Origin: Pseudanabaena sp. M085S1SP2A07QC
GTDB taxonomy: Bacteria; Cyanobacteriota; Cyanobacteriia; Pseudanabaenales; Pseudanabaenaceae
Length of the DNA stretch: 64,000 nt
NCBI GenBank assembly: GCA_020404895.1
Contig: JADBWK010000024.1
Coordinates: 1-64,000, forward strand
Direction of reading: 5' to 3'
Shown: piece by piece, positions 17,857-25,888 of the stretch
Layout of the letters: each line of letters opens with the position of its first letter
Numbering within the stretch: position 1 is the first letter of the stretch
Program-made: the position numbers and the translations under genes
The notes under the pieces: generated by a model
The model's database searches: none
Seen by the model: only the letters and a program-made list of their open reading frames with translations
What the model was told of the DNA's origin: nothing

Positions 17857-18807
17857 ATGATTATTAGAGAAAATGCTTTATATATTTTAATTGAAGGAAA
17901 GCCTTATAGTCCTGAAGTTTCATTCTTTAAGCAATTGTCATTTCCTGATGATATAGTCCCTCTAGAATTTGTTGAAGTTGGAGGGAGTGGTAGTTTTAAT
18001 ATAGTTTCAGAATTGATATACAACAAAATTCAAGACAGGAAAAAATCTATTCATCACAAAATACCAGTATTAGCAATTACAGATAATGATTTTCGTAAAT
18101 ATCCTAAAACTGATGATAAGTCCGATAGTACATTTAATGATCTTATTCAAGAAAAGAAGCCTCAAAAAATATATTTAGAAAGACACGAATGGGAAAATTT
18201 TTTGCTTGATGAGTTAGATATTATTACTGATATTTTAAATAGTTCTCAAATCAATAAAATAAGGCAGGATATGGTTCAGAAAGATTATATTGAAAAGTTT
18301 TTACTGCAATACTTTCAAAATGAAATTCAAATTCAAACAGAATTCATACAATGTATAAGATTTAGATTTGGAGATCTACGCAAAAAATATCCTCGCTTAG
18401 AAGATCCGAAATATAAAGAGATCCAAGATATTAAGCATTTAAAACAATGGTATGAATCTGAATTAACAAAACAAGCACAATTTTCTAAAGATGAGATTGA
18501 GTCTGAGAAATACCTTGATATTTTTGATGATGTATTAGATGAGTACAATTGGAAGAATTGGCTTGAAGATCCAAAATCTCTATTGTTTGAAGATGGGAAA
18601 AAATATTTTCAGGGGAAAGAAGCTTTCAAAGCTCTTTTAGATCATTTAGTACAAAAATTTAAAATTTCCCCTTCCTTCCTTAATGAAAGGGAATTCAAAC
18701 CACTGATCATTGAAGAGATCCAAAAGAATAGAGATAAATCGGTTTTAGTTGATCAGATCGACACATTACTAAGACCTTATTTAAAAATGATTAGGGAAGG
18801 GCTGTAG
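17857..18807 (+). CDS. TOPRIM/DUF4435-like effector protein (PARIS AriB-like)
   Basis: 316 residues. The N-terminal third has a TOPRIM-like pattern: 'LYILIEGK' with Glu13, a glycine-rich 'VGGSGSFN' (41-48), 'AITDNDFR' with Asp76 and Asp78, and 'LERHEWENFLLD' (107-118). This E...DxD...E-N order is that of DUF4435 and OLD-type nucleases. The rest is charged and helical. In PARIS the partner of the ATPase is a DUF4435 nuclease that cleaves tRNA. It is translationally close to the ATPase (6 bp) and to the ATP-grasp gene (6 bp). No HIP1 site, A+T-rich. Its own nuclease activity is not proven by sequence. Confidence 0.65.
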   Translation: MIIRENALYILIEGKPYSPEVSFFKQLSFPDDIVPLEFVEVGGSGSFNIVSELIYNKIQDRKKSIHHKIPVLAITDNDFRKYPKTDDKSDSTFNDLIQEKKPQKIYLERHEWENFLLDELDIITDILNSSQINKIRQDMVQKDYIEKFLLQYFQNEIQIQTEFIQCIRFRFGDLRKKYPRLEDPKYKEIQDIKHLKQWYESELTKQAQFSKDEIESEKYLDIFDDVLDEYNWKNWLEDPKSLLFEDGKKYFQGKEAFKALLDHLVQKFKISPSFLNEREFKPLIIEEIQKNRDKSVLVDQIDTLLRPYLKMIREGL

Positions 18808-18813
18808 TAAGTT

Positions 18814-19650
18814 ATGTTGACAAACATCAAAATGTTATTGGAGGCTTGCAAAAAGTTATCCGTAGAATACGAGATTTTGCATCCGAATCAGAATCTAGTT
18901 AAGGTTAGACTCAGCGATCGCGAATATTACTTTACCAACTATTCAACCCCTCTCACGCCGCAATCTATAGCGGAAATCTTTAAGGATAAGCAATATTTTT
19001 ATCAAGTATTTCAAGATGTCGTGAAGATGCCCCGCACGTTGTCTTTTATCTCACCCTATTGTGATCAGAAATACAAAGAGTATTTACAATTCTCGACTAT
19101 CGAGGAAATTATTGCAGAGATTGAAAGCAACTTTGAGTTGCCAATCATTGTAAAGCGGAATCGGGGATCGGGGGGGAATAATGTCTTTAAGTGCTTTGAT
19201 TTGATACAGATTCGGAGTGCTTTAGATTGTATTTTTAATGTTAATAGCAAAAACTATGACTATGTTGCTCTAGTACAAGAGCCAATTAATATCGTTAAAG
19301 AATATCGCTCCGTATGTCTCAATCATGAGCAAATAGTTCTGTATGACAAAGATATTTCGCAGGCTGAGTTTACAGGAAATCTCAGTCCTTTGCATTGGGA
19401 AGGGGCGATCGCGAAACAAGTTAGTAATCACGAAACGATTACTGCAATCGATGAGTTTATCAAACCAATTTTCCAGAAGATGCCTGCGATCGCTTATGTA
19501 GGGCTAGATGTTGCAATAGATGATCGCGGCGTGTACTGGCTGATTGAGGCGAATTCGCATCCAAATTTTGATATTTTTATTCGAGATAATGGAGAAGAGC
19601 CGATCATAGGGCTTTTCCAAAAGATTTTAAGATATTTGGAATGCGCATAA
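18814..19650 (+). CDS. ATP-grasp enzyme of unknown substrate (RimK/cyanophycin-synthetase-like)
   Basis: 278 residues. ATP-grasp marks: 'LPIIVKRNRGSGGNNVFKCF' (nucleotide-binding lysine and flexible glycine loop), 'ALVQEPI' adenine-contacting strand, and 'VGLDVAIDDRGVYWLIEANSHPNFD' with the Mg-binding Glu and Asn. Such enzymes join a carboxylate to an amine or thiol via acyl phosphate. It starts 6 bp after the TOPRIM gene but, unlike that pair, contains HIP1 sites (for example near 18915). So it may be native and only adjacent. Substrate unknown. Confidence 0.75.
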   Translation: MLTNIKMLLEACKKLSVEYEILHPNQNLVKVRLSDREYYFTNYSTPLTPQSIAEIFKDKQYFYQVFQDVVKMPRTLSFISPYCDQKYKEYLQFSTIEEIIAEIESNFELPIIVKRNRGSGGNNVFKCFDLIQIRSALDCIFNVNSKNYDYVALVQEPINIVKEYRSVCLNHEQIVLYDKDISQAEFTGNLSPLHWEGAIAKQVSNHETITAIDEFIKPIFQKMPAIAYVGLDVAIDDRGVYWLIEANSHPNFDIFIRDNGEEPIIGLFQKILRYLECA

Positions 19651-19696
19651 GCAAACAAAAAGGGAGCGCTAAGCGCTCCCTTTTTGTTTGCTTATG
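19646..19696. terminator. Bidirectional terminator, 24-bp perfect palindrome
   Basis: Arms of 24 bp (outer CATAAGCAAACAAAAAGGG) with loop TAA. It overlaps the ATP-grasp stop codon and lies before the stop of the convergent hli gene. Confidence 0.85.
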
Positions 19697-19704
19697 TGAT
19701 GAAA

Positions 19705-19851
19705 TTACATCAAGCCAATTTGAGTAAGAATGCCTTGTCCAGTGATTAATTCTGTTGCCAAACCGATAACGAATCCTAGCATTGCAAGACGACCGTTCCA
19801 AGTTTCAGCGAAGTTGTTAAAACCAAATTTAGGCTCTGTAGAATCGGACAT
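19705..19851 (-). CDS. hli: High-light-inducible protein (one-helix chlorophyll-binding protein)
   Basis: A 48-residue gene starting at an ATG at 19851, preceded by AAGGAGAT. It holds the HLIP/chlorophyll a/b-binding helix motif E-x-x-N-G-R-x-A-M (Glu16, Asn19, Arg21) within a single membrane helix (about residues 20-36). HLIPs bind chlorophyll and carotenoid and protect newly made or stressed photosystems. The length is typical. It is convergent with the ATP-grasp gene and shares a terminator. Confidence 0.88.
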   Translation of the reverse strand: MSDSTEPKFGFNNFAETWNGRLAMLGFVIGLATELITGQGILTQIGLM

Positions 19852-20051
19852 TGCAGTTATCTCCTTTGTTTTTAAATTTCTAAACGTTAGAAATCTTTTG
19901 TTAAATTAATATTACTTTATATTTCTTAATAAGCTATACCACTCAAGGTAGATTCGCTAAAGCTATCAGAGTTATTACAAAAGTAAATACGGAGCTAGTA
20001 CAAATGCCGCCTATCTACTTTATAGAGCCTCGCAGCGCTTTGTATTTAAGC

Positions 20052-20112
20052 CCAAACCAATAAACTTTTGAAAGCATTGCGAAGTAACGCTTTCAAAAGT
20101 TTATTGGTTTGG
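20052..20112. repeat. 24-bp palindrome of the TTTTGAAAGC family
   Basis: Perfect 24-bp arms ending CTTTTGAAAGC, with a 13-nt imperfectly paired tip (ATTGC..GTAAC). Member of a family with copies near 36943, 40549, 40660, 42303 and 44461. It lies between hli and psaD. Confidence 0.85.
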
Positions 20113-20134
20113 CTGTTCAAAATCTGTCATGAAA

Positions 20135-20176
20135 CACAAAAGCTAATGAGATCTAGCGATCGCATTAGCTTTTGTG
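20135..20176. repeat. 14-bp hairpin downstream of psaD
   Basis: Arms CACAAAAGCTAATG and complement, with a tip containing GATC-TAGC-GATC. It may terminate psaD (stop at 20222), being 46 bp beyond it. Confidence 0.7.
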
Positions 20177-20221
20177 AAAATAAAAATAAATGAGAGCGAT
20201 ATTAATAGCCAAGGCCATTAA

Positions 20222-20665
20222 TTAGACATCGTAAGTTGCCTTACCAGTAAACTTGACGCTTATAGGATTAGGATTATCACCAATCTTACGGCTGACGCTA
20301 TTAGCGGCAACACGACCAGCATTCACCTTCTCAGGGAATACACCATCGCTAGGATGTAGATAAACTTGGTCGCCATTAGGAAATTCGCGCCAAATTTTGT
20401 AATTGGTGATCTTAAATTTACGCAACTGTGTACCCAAAGCAAGGGCTTGCTCTTTCTTAGCTAAGTAAAGCAAGTTGTCGCCACTGACCATAGTTGCAGC
20501 GCCGCCTGTGGGCATTTCAAATACTTGCTCTTTTGGGCTATTCCAAGAGATTAAGTACTTTTCTTCGGTGAAGGCGGAGTTGAGCAAACCACCTGTGCTA
20601 CCACCCCAGATAGGGGTTTTGCCTTTAGGGGCAGGTGCAGTAAAGGTTGCTGTTTCTTCTGACAT
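20222..20665 (-). CDS. psaD: Photosystem I subunit II, PsaD
   Basis: 147 residues. PsaD is a stromal-side peripheral subunit that docks ferredoxin to photosystem I. Diagnostic stretches are '[20 protein letters not shown]', '[19 protein letters not shown]' and '[20 protein letters not shown]'. Length and sequence are typical of cyanobacterial PsaD. The start is preceded by GGGAGAAC. Single gene with hairpins on both sides. Confidence 0.98.
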   Translation of the reverse strand: MSEETATFTAPAPKGKTPIWGGSTGGLLNSAFTEEKYLISWNSPKEQVFEMPTGGAATMVSGDNLLYLAKKEQALALGTQLRKFKITNYKIWREFPNGDQVYLHPSDGVFPEKVNAGRVAANSVSRKIGDNPNPISVKFTGKATYDV

Positions 20666-20846
20666 TGAGATGTTCTCCCAAATTGCGTATATGCTTTTGA
20701 TATCAAGAGCAAAGATATCATTTCTATATACCCCTGCTTCAAGCTTACTTAACGTTACTTTACGAAGCTTGACAAAACTTTTAGAGAAAATATCTCGTGA
20801 AGCAAGATATTTTCTTGTCTAAGTAGCTAGGCATAATTAATTACAA

Positions 20847-20899
20847 ACCCAAACCTGTAAAGTTGCGCCCCGCAGGGGCGCAACTTTACAGGTTTGGGT
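20847..20899. repeat. 25-bp perfect palindrome between psaD and a YqgF-like gene
   Basis: Arms of 25 bp (outer ACCCAAACCTGTAAAG) around loop GCA. It sits 11 bp beyond the stop of the YqgF-like gene, so termination is possible. Confidence 0.88.
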
Positions 20900-20909
20900 A
20901 ATTTAGTAC

Positions 20910-21311
20910 TTATGAGCTAATTAGACGGCTGAGATAACGTTCAATTAGGATAATGGCAACAATGTCATCGATTGGACGATCAGGCGATCGCATTCCGAGC
21001 GGGACTAATTTCATTAAGCCCTGAGCGGGATAAACCTCCCAAAATCGTAGGCGAGCCTCTTCACTGCTATAACGCTCGTCTACAGTGATGATTCGCAAAT
21101 CAGGGAATGTTGACTGTAGTTCAGCTTTCCATTGCTTAGAGGCAGTTTGGTCGCCCATCACCATCAGCGAAATGGGATAGCTATCTAATAAGCTGCCAAC
21201 TTTAGCGATCGCATCTTGGCTGGGGATGACAGCCTGAAAGTGAAGCTTGCGATCTAAGCCCATGACAGCAAGACCACATTTTTGTTTTCCTGGATCGAAA
21301 CCTAACAGCAC
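20910..21311 (-). CDS. YqgF/RuvX-like RNase H-fold protein
   Basis: 133 residues with a YqgF-type RNase H fold. It has 'LLGFDPGKQKCGLAVMG' (catalytic Asp6), 'LMVMGDQT', 'ITVDERYSSEEA' (Glu) and 'RPIDDIVAIILIERYL' (Asp). YqgF processes pre-16S rRNA ends; the fold is also that of Holliday-junction resolvases. The sequence departs from standard YqgF, so it could be a cyanobacterial paralogue with a distinct target. No neighbour suggests a pathway. Confidence 0.75.
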   Translation of the reverse strand: MLLGFDPGKQKCGLAVMGLDRKLHFQAVIPSQDAIAKVGSLLDSYPISLMVMGDQTASKQWKAELQSTFPDLRIITVDERYSSEEARLRFWEVYPAQGLMKLVPLGMRSPDRPIDDIVAIILIERYLSRLISS

Positions 21312-21329
21312 AGATATTCCTGAATTGAT

Positions 21330-21379
21330 AATTACGAATTACGAATTATCAAGGAGATTTCAATTCGTAATTCGTAATT
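21330..21379. repeat. 18-bp inverted repeat of direct-repeat units
   Basis: AATTACGAATTACGAATT and its exact complement, separated by 14 nt. It lies between the YqgF-like gene start and the hydrolase stop. Each arm is a tandem of ATTACGA, a repeat style common in cyanobacterial intergenic DNA. Confidence 0.7.
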
Positions 21380-21399
21380 TTTGTTTACGCTGTCCACAA

Positions 21400-22278
21400 T
21401 TATATACTTTGGATAAATTCCTTAAGCCCATTGCGATAGATTTCGAGAGAGTCTAAAAAGCCACCGTTATGATCTCCACGTAGTGTGATTAGTTTTTTGG
21501 GCTGATTGGCTGCTTGAAAATTGAGATCGCCATGATGAAAGGGAATGATTTCATCATCGGTGCTATGAATAATTAAAACAGGAATTTTGATACTGGGTAA
21601 GCGATCAATGGAGTTGTAGGAAAATCGCGACAGGAAACTAATTGGCAAAAATGGATAAAGCTCAGCCGCGCGATCGCTAATCGAGGTAAATGTTGAAGCA
21701 AGAATCAAACCACCTGCTGAATTTTTTGCATCTTGCTGTGAAGTTTTCTGGGCAATGTAGGAGGCGATCGCACCTCCTAATGATTCACCGTAGATAATAA
21801 TTTTTTGAGGTGGAATTTGTTTCTCTTGAGTGAGATATTGCCACGCAGCTTCGACATCGCTATAGGTTCCTTCTTCGCTGGGTTTACCCTCACTCTTACC
21901 GTAGCCACGATAATCAAACAGGAAAGTAGCAAGCCCCAAATCTTTAAAAATTGGTAAATAACTAACACGATTGCCAATATTGCCACCATTGCCATGACAA
22001 AACAAAATCACACCTTTACCAATTTGATCGTTATCTTTAGCTGGCACAAACCAAGAATCTAAATTGACATTATCTTTAGTTGTGAGCTGTACATCATCAA
22101 ATTTCAAGCCTATGGTTGCAGGCGTATCTATTAGCTCTTGACTCGGCATATAGACTAGGTTTGATTGTCCGAGATATAAAGCGATCGCCAAGCCAATATA
22201 AGCAAGCACAAGAATGCGAACTACTGGCAATAAAAACTTTTGTAATATTTGCAATATTGGCTGTAAATTCGGGTTCAT
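21400..22278 (-). CDS. Alpha/beta hydrolase, membrane-anchored (ABHD13/BEM46-like)
   Basis: 292 residues. One N-terminal membrane helix (about residues 15-37) precedes an alpha/beta hydrolase core. The oxyanion strand is 'GVILFCHGNGGNIGNR', the nucleophile elbow is GESLGG (Ser), the acid is in 'VLIIHSTDDEIIPF' and the histidine in 'LRGDHNGGF'. Substrate unknown; relatives are called peptidases or esterases. Two bp separate it from the upstream nuclease-like gene, and the trio with trpC may form an operon. Confidence 0.85.
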   Translation of the reverse strand: MNPNLQPILQILQKFLLPVVRILVLAYIGLAIALYLGQSNLVYMPSQELIDTPATIGLKFDDVQLTTKDNVNLDSWFVPAKDNDQIGKGVILFCHGNGGNIGNRVSYLPIFKDLGLATFLFDYRGYGKSEGKPSEEGTYSDVEAAWQYLTQEKQIPPQKIIIYGESLGGAIASYIAQKTSQQDAKNSAGGLILASTFTSISDRAAELYPFLPISFLSRFSYNSIDRLPSIKIPVLIIHSTDDEIIPFHHGDLNFQAANQPKKLITLRGDHNGGFLDSLEIYRNGLKEFIQSI

Positions 22279-22280
22279 TT

Positions 22281-22934
22281 TTACTGAAATAACTGAGCGA
22301 TTTTTTTAAGAATCTGAAGTACAGTCAAAAATTCATTTGCATTGCGATTGTATAGCGAAAAATCATTAGAGAATTGATATTGAAAAACCTCTGCTTGAGT
22401 CACCTTAAGAAAAATTGAAAACCCACCGTTGCTAATAAATCCATAGGTTGACTGCAATTGATTGGGACTACTCATCATATAAGTAAGCGCCTGCGCCATG
22501 CCTGATTCGATACTAAACGATTGACCTTTAGATTCGATTACCAGCACCCATAGTTTTTTGTGAATCACAAGCGTATCAATACGACCTTGATAAATAGTTT
22601 GTTCGTTTTCGTCTACATCAAATTCTATAGATTCAATTTGAACAGGATACTCAGATCTAATATCAAAAGGTGGATCATAAAATTTTGCCATTTCCAATAA
22701 AGGCGCGATCACAATTTGATTAATTAACCCTTCACTGATATGTCCATGATGACGATGGTAAAGATATCGCTCCTTCAGGCGATCGCAGCGTTCTTTTTCA
22801 AGTTCCGTCAACTCTGGCAAGTCTTCATAGCATTCACTGAAAAAGCGATCGCCGATAGCTTGTTGTGCTGAGAATCTAGTTTCTACTTCCAGCAAACTAT
22901 TAACATGTTTAGAAATTGCTAATGTTGTGACCAT
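22281..22934 (-). CDS. PD-(D/E)XK nuclease-like protein (HsdR N-domain-like)
   Basis: 217 residues. The stretch 'YQGRIDTLVIHKKLWVLVIESKGQ' has the D...E-x-K arrangement of the PD-(D/E)XK fold as seen in the N-terminal nuclease domain of type I restriction subunits. The rest of HsdR (helicase) is absent, as in a common stand-alone cyanobacterial family. It lies between trpC and the hydrolase on the same strand with short gaps (27 and 2 bp). No methylase or specificity subunit accompanies it, so a restriction role is not supported. Confidence 0.65.
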   Translation of the reverse strand: MVTTLAISKHVNSLLEVETRFSAQQAIGDRFFSECYEDLPELTELEKERCDRLKERYLYHRHHGHISEGLINQIVIAPLLEMAKFYDPPFDIRSEYPVQIESIEFDVDENEQTIYQGRIDTLVIHKKLWVLVIESKGQSFSIESGMAQALTYMMSSPNQLQSTYGFISNGGFSIFLKVTQAEVFQYQFSNDFSLYNRNANEFLTVLQILKKIAQLFQ

Positions 22935-22961
22935 TAATTCCTAGCTCTTAAGATTAGAGAT

Positions 22962-23843
22962 TTATTTTTCTAGCAAATTTGTGATTGCACCTTCAATATT
23001 TTCTTGCTTGATTAAAGACTCGCCAACTAGCACAGATCTTGCTCCACAACTTTGCACAAAGTCTAGATCTTGACGGGTATAAATGCCAGACTCGCTCACC
23101 CAAAGATATTTATCTCTAGTTGCTTGATCTAGTCTATCCATTAAAATTTTAGTTTGTTCAAGCTCTACGACAAAATTTTCTAAATTGCGATTATTGATCC
23201 CGATTAAGCGCACATCAGGAATTTGTAAAACACGATCTAGCTCAGCTTGAGTATGCACTTCAACTAGTGCAGCCATGCCTAACTCATGGATTAATGATTG
23301 CAATGAGATTAATTCAGTATCAGTAAGAATTGCGGTGATTAGTAAAACTGCATCTGCACCATGCGATCGCCCCAAATAAATTTGATAGGGATCAATAATA
23401 AATTCTTTACAAAGTAAGGGTAATTCAACAGCTTGGCGCACCAGTTGCAAATTTTCAAAACCGCCTTGAAAGAATTCTCGATCAGTTAGTACCGAGAGGC
23501 AACTCGCTCCGCCTCGTTCGTAGGATTGGGCGATCGCTATAGGATCAAAGTCTTTACGAAATAAACCTTTGCTAGGTGAGGCTTTTTTGACTTCGGCGAT
23601 TAGCGCAGGTTTGATATAAGAATTTTGCAAACTGCCATAAAAATCTCGCGGCGGACTAACGCTAGTTAATTTAGCTTTAATTGACTCAATCGGCTCAGTT
23701 GCGTACATCTGCGCAACCTCTTGCTCCTTATGCCAAACTATTTTTTCTAAAATGTTTTGGGGCGCTTCAGTTAGGGCAGCGATCGCATAGCCTTTGCTAC
23801 TAGCGGTTTCAGATTGGCGGCGTACTTGCATTGATGAGAACTT
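22962..23843 (-). CDS. trpC: Indole-3-glycerol-phosphate synthase
   Basis: 293 residues from the ATG at 23843; the longer frame to 23918 adds a stretch not typical of TrpC. The TIM-barrel motifs are present: 'NILEKIVWHKEQEVAQM', 'ALIAEVKKASPSKG' (catalytic Lys), 'LLCKEFIIDPYQIY', 'GINNRNLENFVV' and 'VSESGI'. It closes the indole ring from CdRP in tryptophan synthesis, in the cytoplasm. First gene of a likely three-gene unit with the nuclease-like and hydrolase genes. Confidence 0.95.
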   Translation of the reverse strand, partial: KFSSMQVRRQSETASSKGYAIAALTEAPQNILEKIVWHKEQEVAQMYATEPIESIKAKLTSVSPPRDFYGSLQNSYIKPALIAEVKKASPSKGLFRKDFDPIAIAQSYERGGASCLSVLTDREFFQGGFENLQLVRQAVELPLLCKEFIIDPYQIYLGRSHGADAVLLITAILTDTELISLQSLIHELGMAALVEVHTQAELDRVLQIPDVRLIGINNRNLENFVVELEQTKILMDRLDQATRDKYLWVSESGIYTRQDLDFVQSCGARSVLVGESLIKQENIEGAITNLLEK

Positions 23844-24008
23844 GGTTGATCGTGTAAAGGTATAGTTTTTAGCATAAAGCAATTTATCAAAAAGCCGCCT
23901 ATGGTTACTTTTTAGCAAATTACTTTATAAATTATGAGGTTTCTTTACAAGCAAAGCGCTCATTTTTCGGTATATTTGCCTGTGTAATGTGAGTTGAGCA
24001 TAGTTTTT

Positions 24009-25859
24009 ATGAGCGCGATCGCAAACTCTAACCAACCCGAAGACAAGCCAAAGACTTCGCGAGTTCAATCTTATTGGCGAAATATCCCTTGGAAAAAGTT
24101 ATCCAGTTTGGTCATGGCGATCGCCCTGTGCTTTTACCTCACAGCTTGCGGTGGTGACAATAAGCCAGTCAGTAAAGCCCCTGACAAAAAAGTCGTATCG
24201 AGCATTAACATCACCGAAGTCTCTCCACCCAAGGAAATTCAACGACTCAGTCGCCTACTTGATAGCTATGCCCCACAGGTCATTATCATCAGCCCAAAAC
24301 CTGATGAAATACTAAATGACACTCAAGTGTCGGTGAAGTTTGATGTCAAAAATTTGCCAATTTTCAAAAATGCTGATTTCGGTTTAGGTCCCCATATCCA
24401 TGTGACTTTGGACAACCAAGAATACAAAGCAATTTACGACCTTAATCAAACCGCAACATTTGATCACCTCAGCGCAGGAACTCATACAATTCGAGCCTTT
24501 GCTTCTCGCCCTTGGCATGAAAGCTTCAAAAACCAAGGTGCATATGCACAGACGACCTTTAATGTATTGACCAAAACTGGCGAAAATACTCCCGAAGCAA
24601 AAACACCTTTGCTCACCTACAGCCGTCCTGTTGGAACCTATGGTGCTGAGCCAATCATGCTTGATTTTTATCTCCAAAATGCACCTTTGCATTTGCTCGG
24701 CAAAGATGATGAGGCGATCGATGATTGGCAGGTTCGCGCCACCGTTGATGGACAAAGTTTTACCTTCGATCGCTGGGAGCCAATCTATCTCAAAGGCTTT
24801 AAAACTGGACAAAACTGGGTAAAACTGGAATTGCTAGAACCAGATGGCGATGCGATCGCAAATGTATTTAACAGCACTGCCCATGTCATTAACTATCAAC
24901 CCAATGGAACTGACACCCTAGCGCGTCTAGTCCGTGGTGAAAAGATTGCCAACATTGAGGCGATCGTTAACCCAGACTATGTACCACCTGCTCCTGAAGT
25001 TATACCTTCGCCTGTTGAGTCTGTCGCACCAGTCGTCACTCCTACGGAAAAGCCAACCGAATCATCTAAAACTGAGATTGTTAGCCCCACATCTACGCCA
25101 GTAGCTGCACCCAACGAACAGACTAAACCTGTTGATAAAGCATCATCTGTAGTTCCTGTAGTTCCTGTAATTCCTGTTGCTCCAGCCGCACCAATTATTA
25201 CAAAATCATCACCAGTAGCTGAGCCAGTCAAGGTTGAACCTATCCCGACTAAGGCAGTTCCAGTCCCAGAACCAGTCAAAGTTGAACCAATTAAAGTCAA
25301 AGATGCTCCTGTGTCTGCCGAACCTGTAAAAACTGCGCCCATCAAGACTAAAAACACACCAGTTACTGAGTCAGAAAAGGTCACTTCAGAATCTGCCAAG
25401 GCTAAGCCTGTAAATGTTGTAGAACCAGACAAGAGCGCTCCTGCTCCAATTAGGAGTAAATATGCCCCTATTGCAATACCAGGAAGACCGAGCGCACCCA
25501 AAGTCTCACCTCAAGTAACAACACCTAAAGAAGCGCCTCAGGAAGCCGCCAAAGAAGTCTCTAAAAATACAACTCTGGTAACACCAAAATCTGAACCACC
25601 CAAAGATGTTTTACCTGAGAAGGAACCGAAGAAGTTCAAACCAACTGCTGCTCCAACAGATGTATTCAAAAATTTCAACTTTGATACAAGTAAATTTTTT
25701 CCAGCTAAAACTGAAGAAACAAAACCTGTAAATAAGTCTTCCGAGACCAAAGACATCTCAGAAAATAAATCTGACGCTAAATCAACAGACAAGCCTCCAG
25801 CATTAACGGATTTGTCTACAACTACAACATCACCAATTAAAGTGTTAACTAAAAAATAA
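24009..25859 (+). CDS. Lipoprotein with proline-rich repetitive tail
   Basis: 616 residues from the ATG at 24009 (a TTG at 23994 is also in frame). The N-terminus has about 40 polar residues, then a hydrophobic segment with a lipobox (LTACGG), so the mature protein is probably lipid-anchored. Residues about 70-320 are folded: 'IIISPKPDEILNDTQVSVKF', then 'GPHIHVTLDNQEYKAIY', resembling a DUF4399-like beta sandwich. The last 280 residues are Pro/Val/Lys/Glu-rich with repeats of the type VPEPVKVEPIK, probably extended and spanning the periplasm. No function is known. It shares a terminator with the convergent cyclase gene. Confidence 0.75.
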   Translation: MSAIANSNQPEDKPKTSRVQSYWRNIPWKKLSSLVMAIALCFYLTACGGDNKPVSKAPDKKVVSSINITEVSPPKEIQRLSRLLDSYAPQVIIISPKPDEILNDTQVSVKFDVKNLPIFKNADFGLGPHIHVTLDNQEYKAIYDLNQTATFDHLSAGTHTIRAFASRPWHESFKNQGAYAQTTFNVLTKTGENTPEAKTPLLTYSRPVGTYGAEPIMLDFYLQNAPLHLLGKDDEAIDDWQVRATVDGQSFTFDRWEPIYLKGFKTGQNWVKLELLEPDGDAIANVFNSTAHVINYQPNGTDTLARLVRGEKIANIEAIVNPDYVPPAPEVIPSPVESVAPVVTPTEKPTESSKTEIVSPTSTPVAAPNEQTKPVDKASSVVPVVPVIPVAPAAPIITKSSPVAEPVKVEPIPTKAVPVPEPVKVEPIKVKDAPVSAEPVKTAPIKTKNTPVTESEKVTSESAKAKPVNVVEPDKSAPAPIRSKYAPIAIPGRPSAPKVSPQVTTPKEAPQEAAKEVSKNTTLVTPKSEPPKDVLPEKEPKKFKPTAAPTDVFKNFNFDTSKFFPAKTEETKPVNKSSETKDISENKSDAKSTDKPPALTDLSTTTTSPIKVLTKK

Positions 25860-25861
25860 AC

Positions 25862-25888
25862 AAAAAGCGGCGCTAATCGCCGCTTTTT
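25862..25888. terminator. Bidirectional terminator
   Basis: 11-bp stem AAAAAGCGGCG with loop CTAAT, flanked by A and T runs, between two converging stop codons. Confidence 0.8.

Noticed and set aside
22281-22934. HsdR-N-like gene considered as the missing piece of the hsdR remnant at 34045
   Set aside because: It is a complete stand-alone family member in a trpC operon 11 kb away, with no sign of being cut from the remnant.
24977-25501. A 174-codon minus-strand frame inside the lipoprotein gene
   Set aside because: It is the complement of a Pro/Val/Lys-rich repetitive region; the product is a low-complexity Gly/Thr/Ser string with no domain or ribosome binding site.
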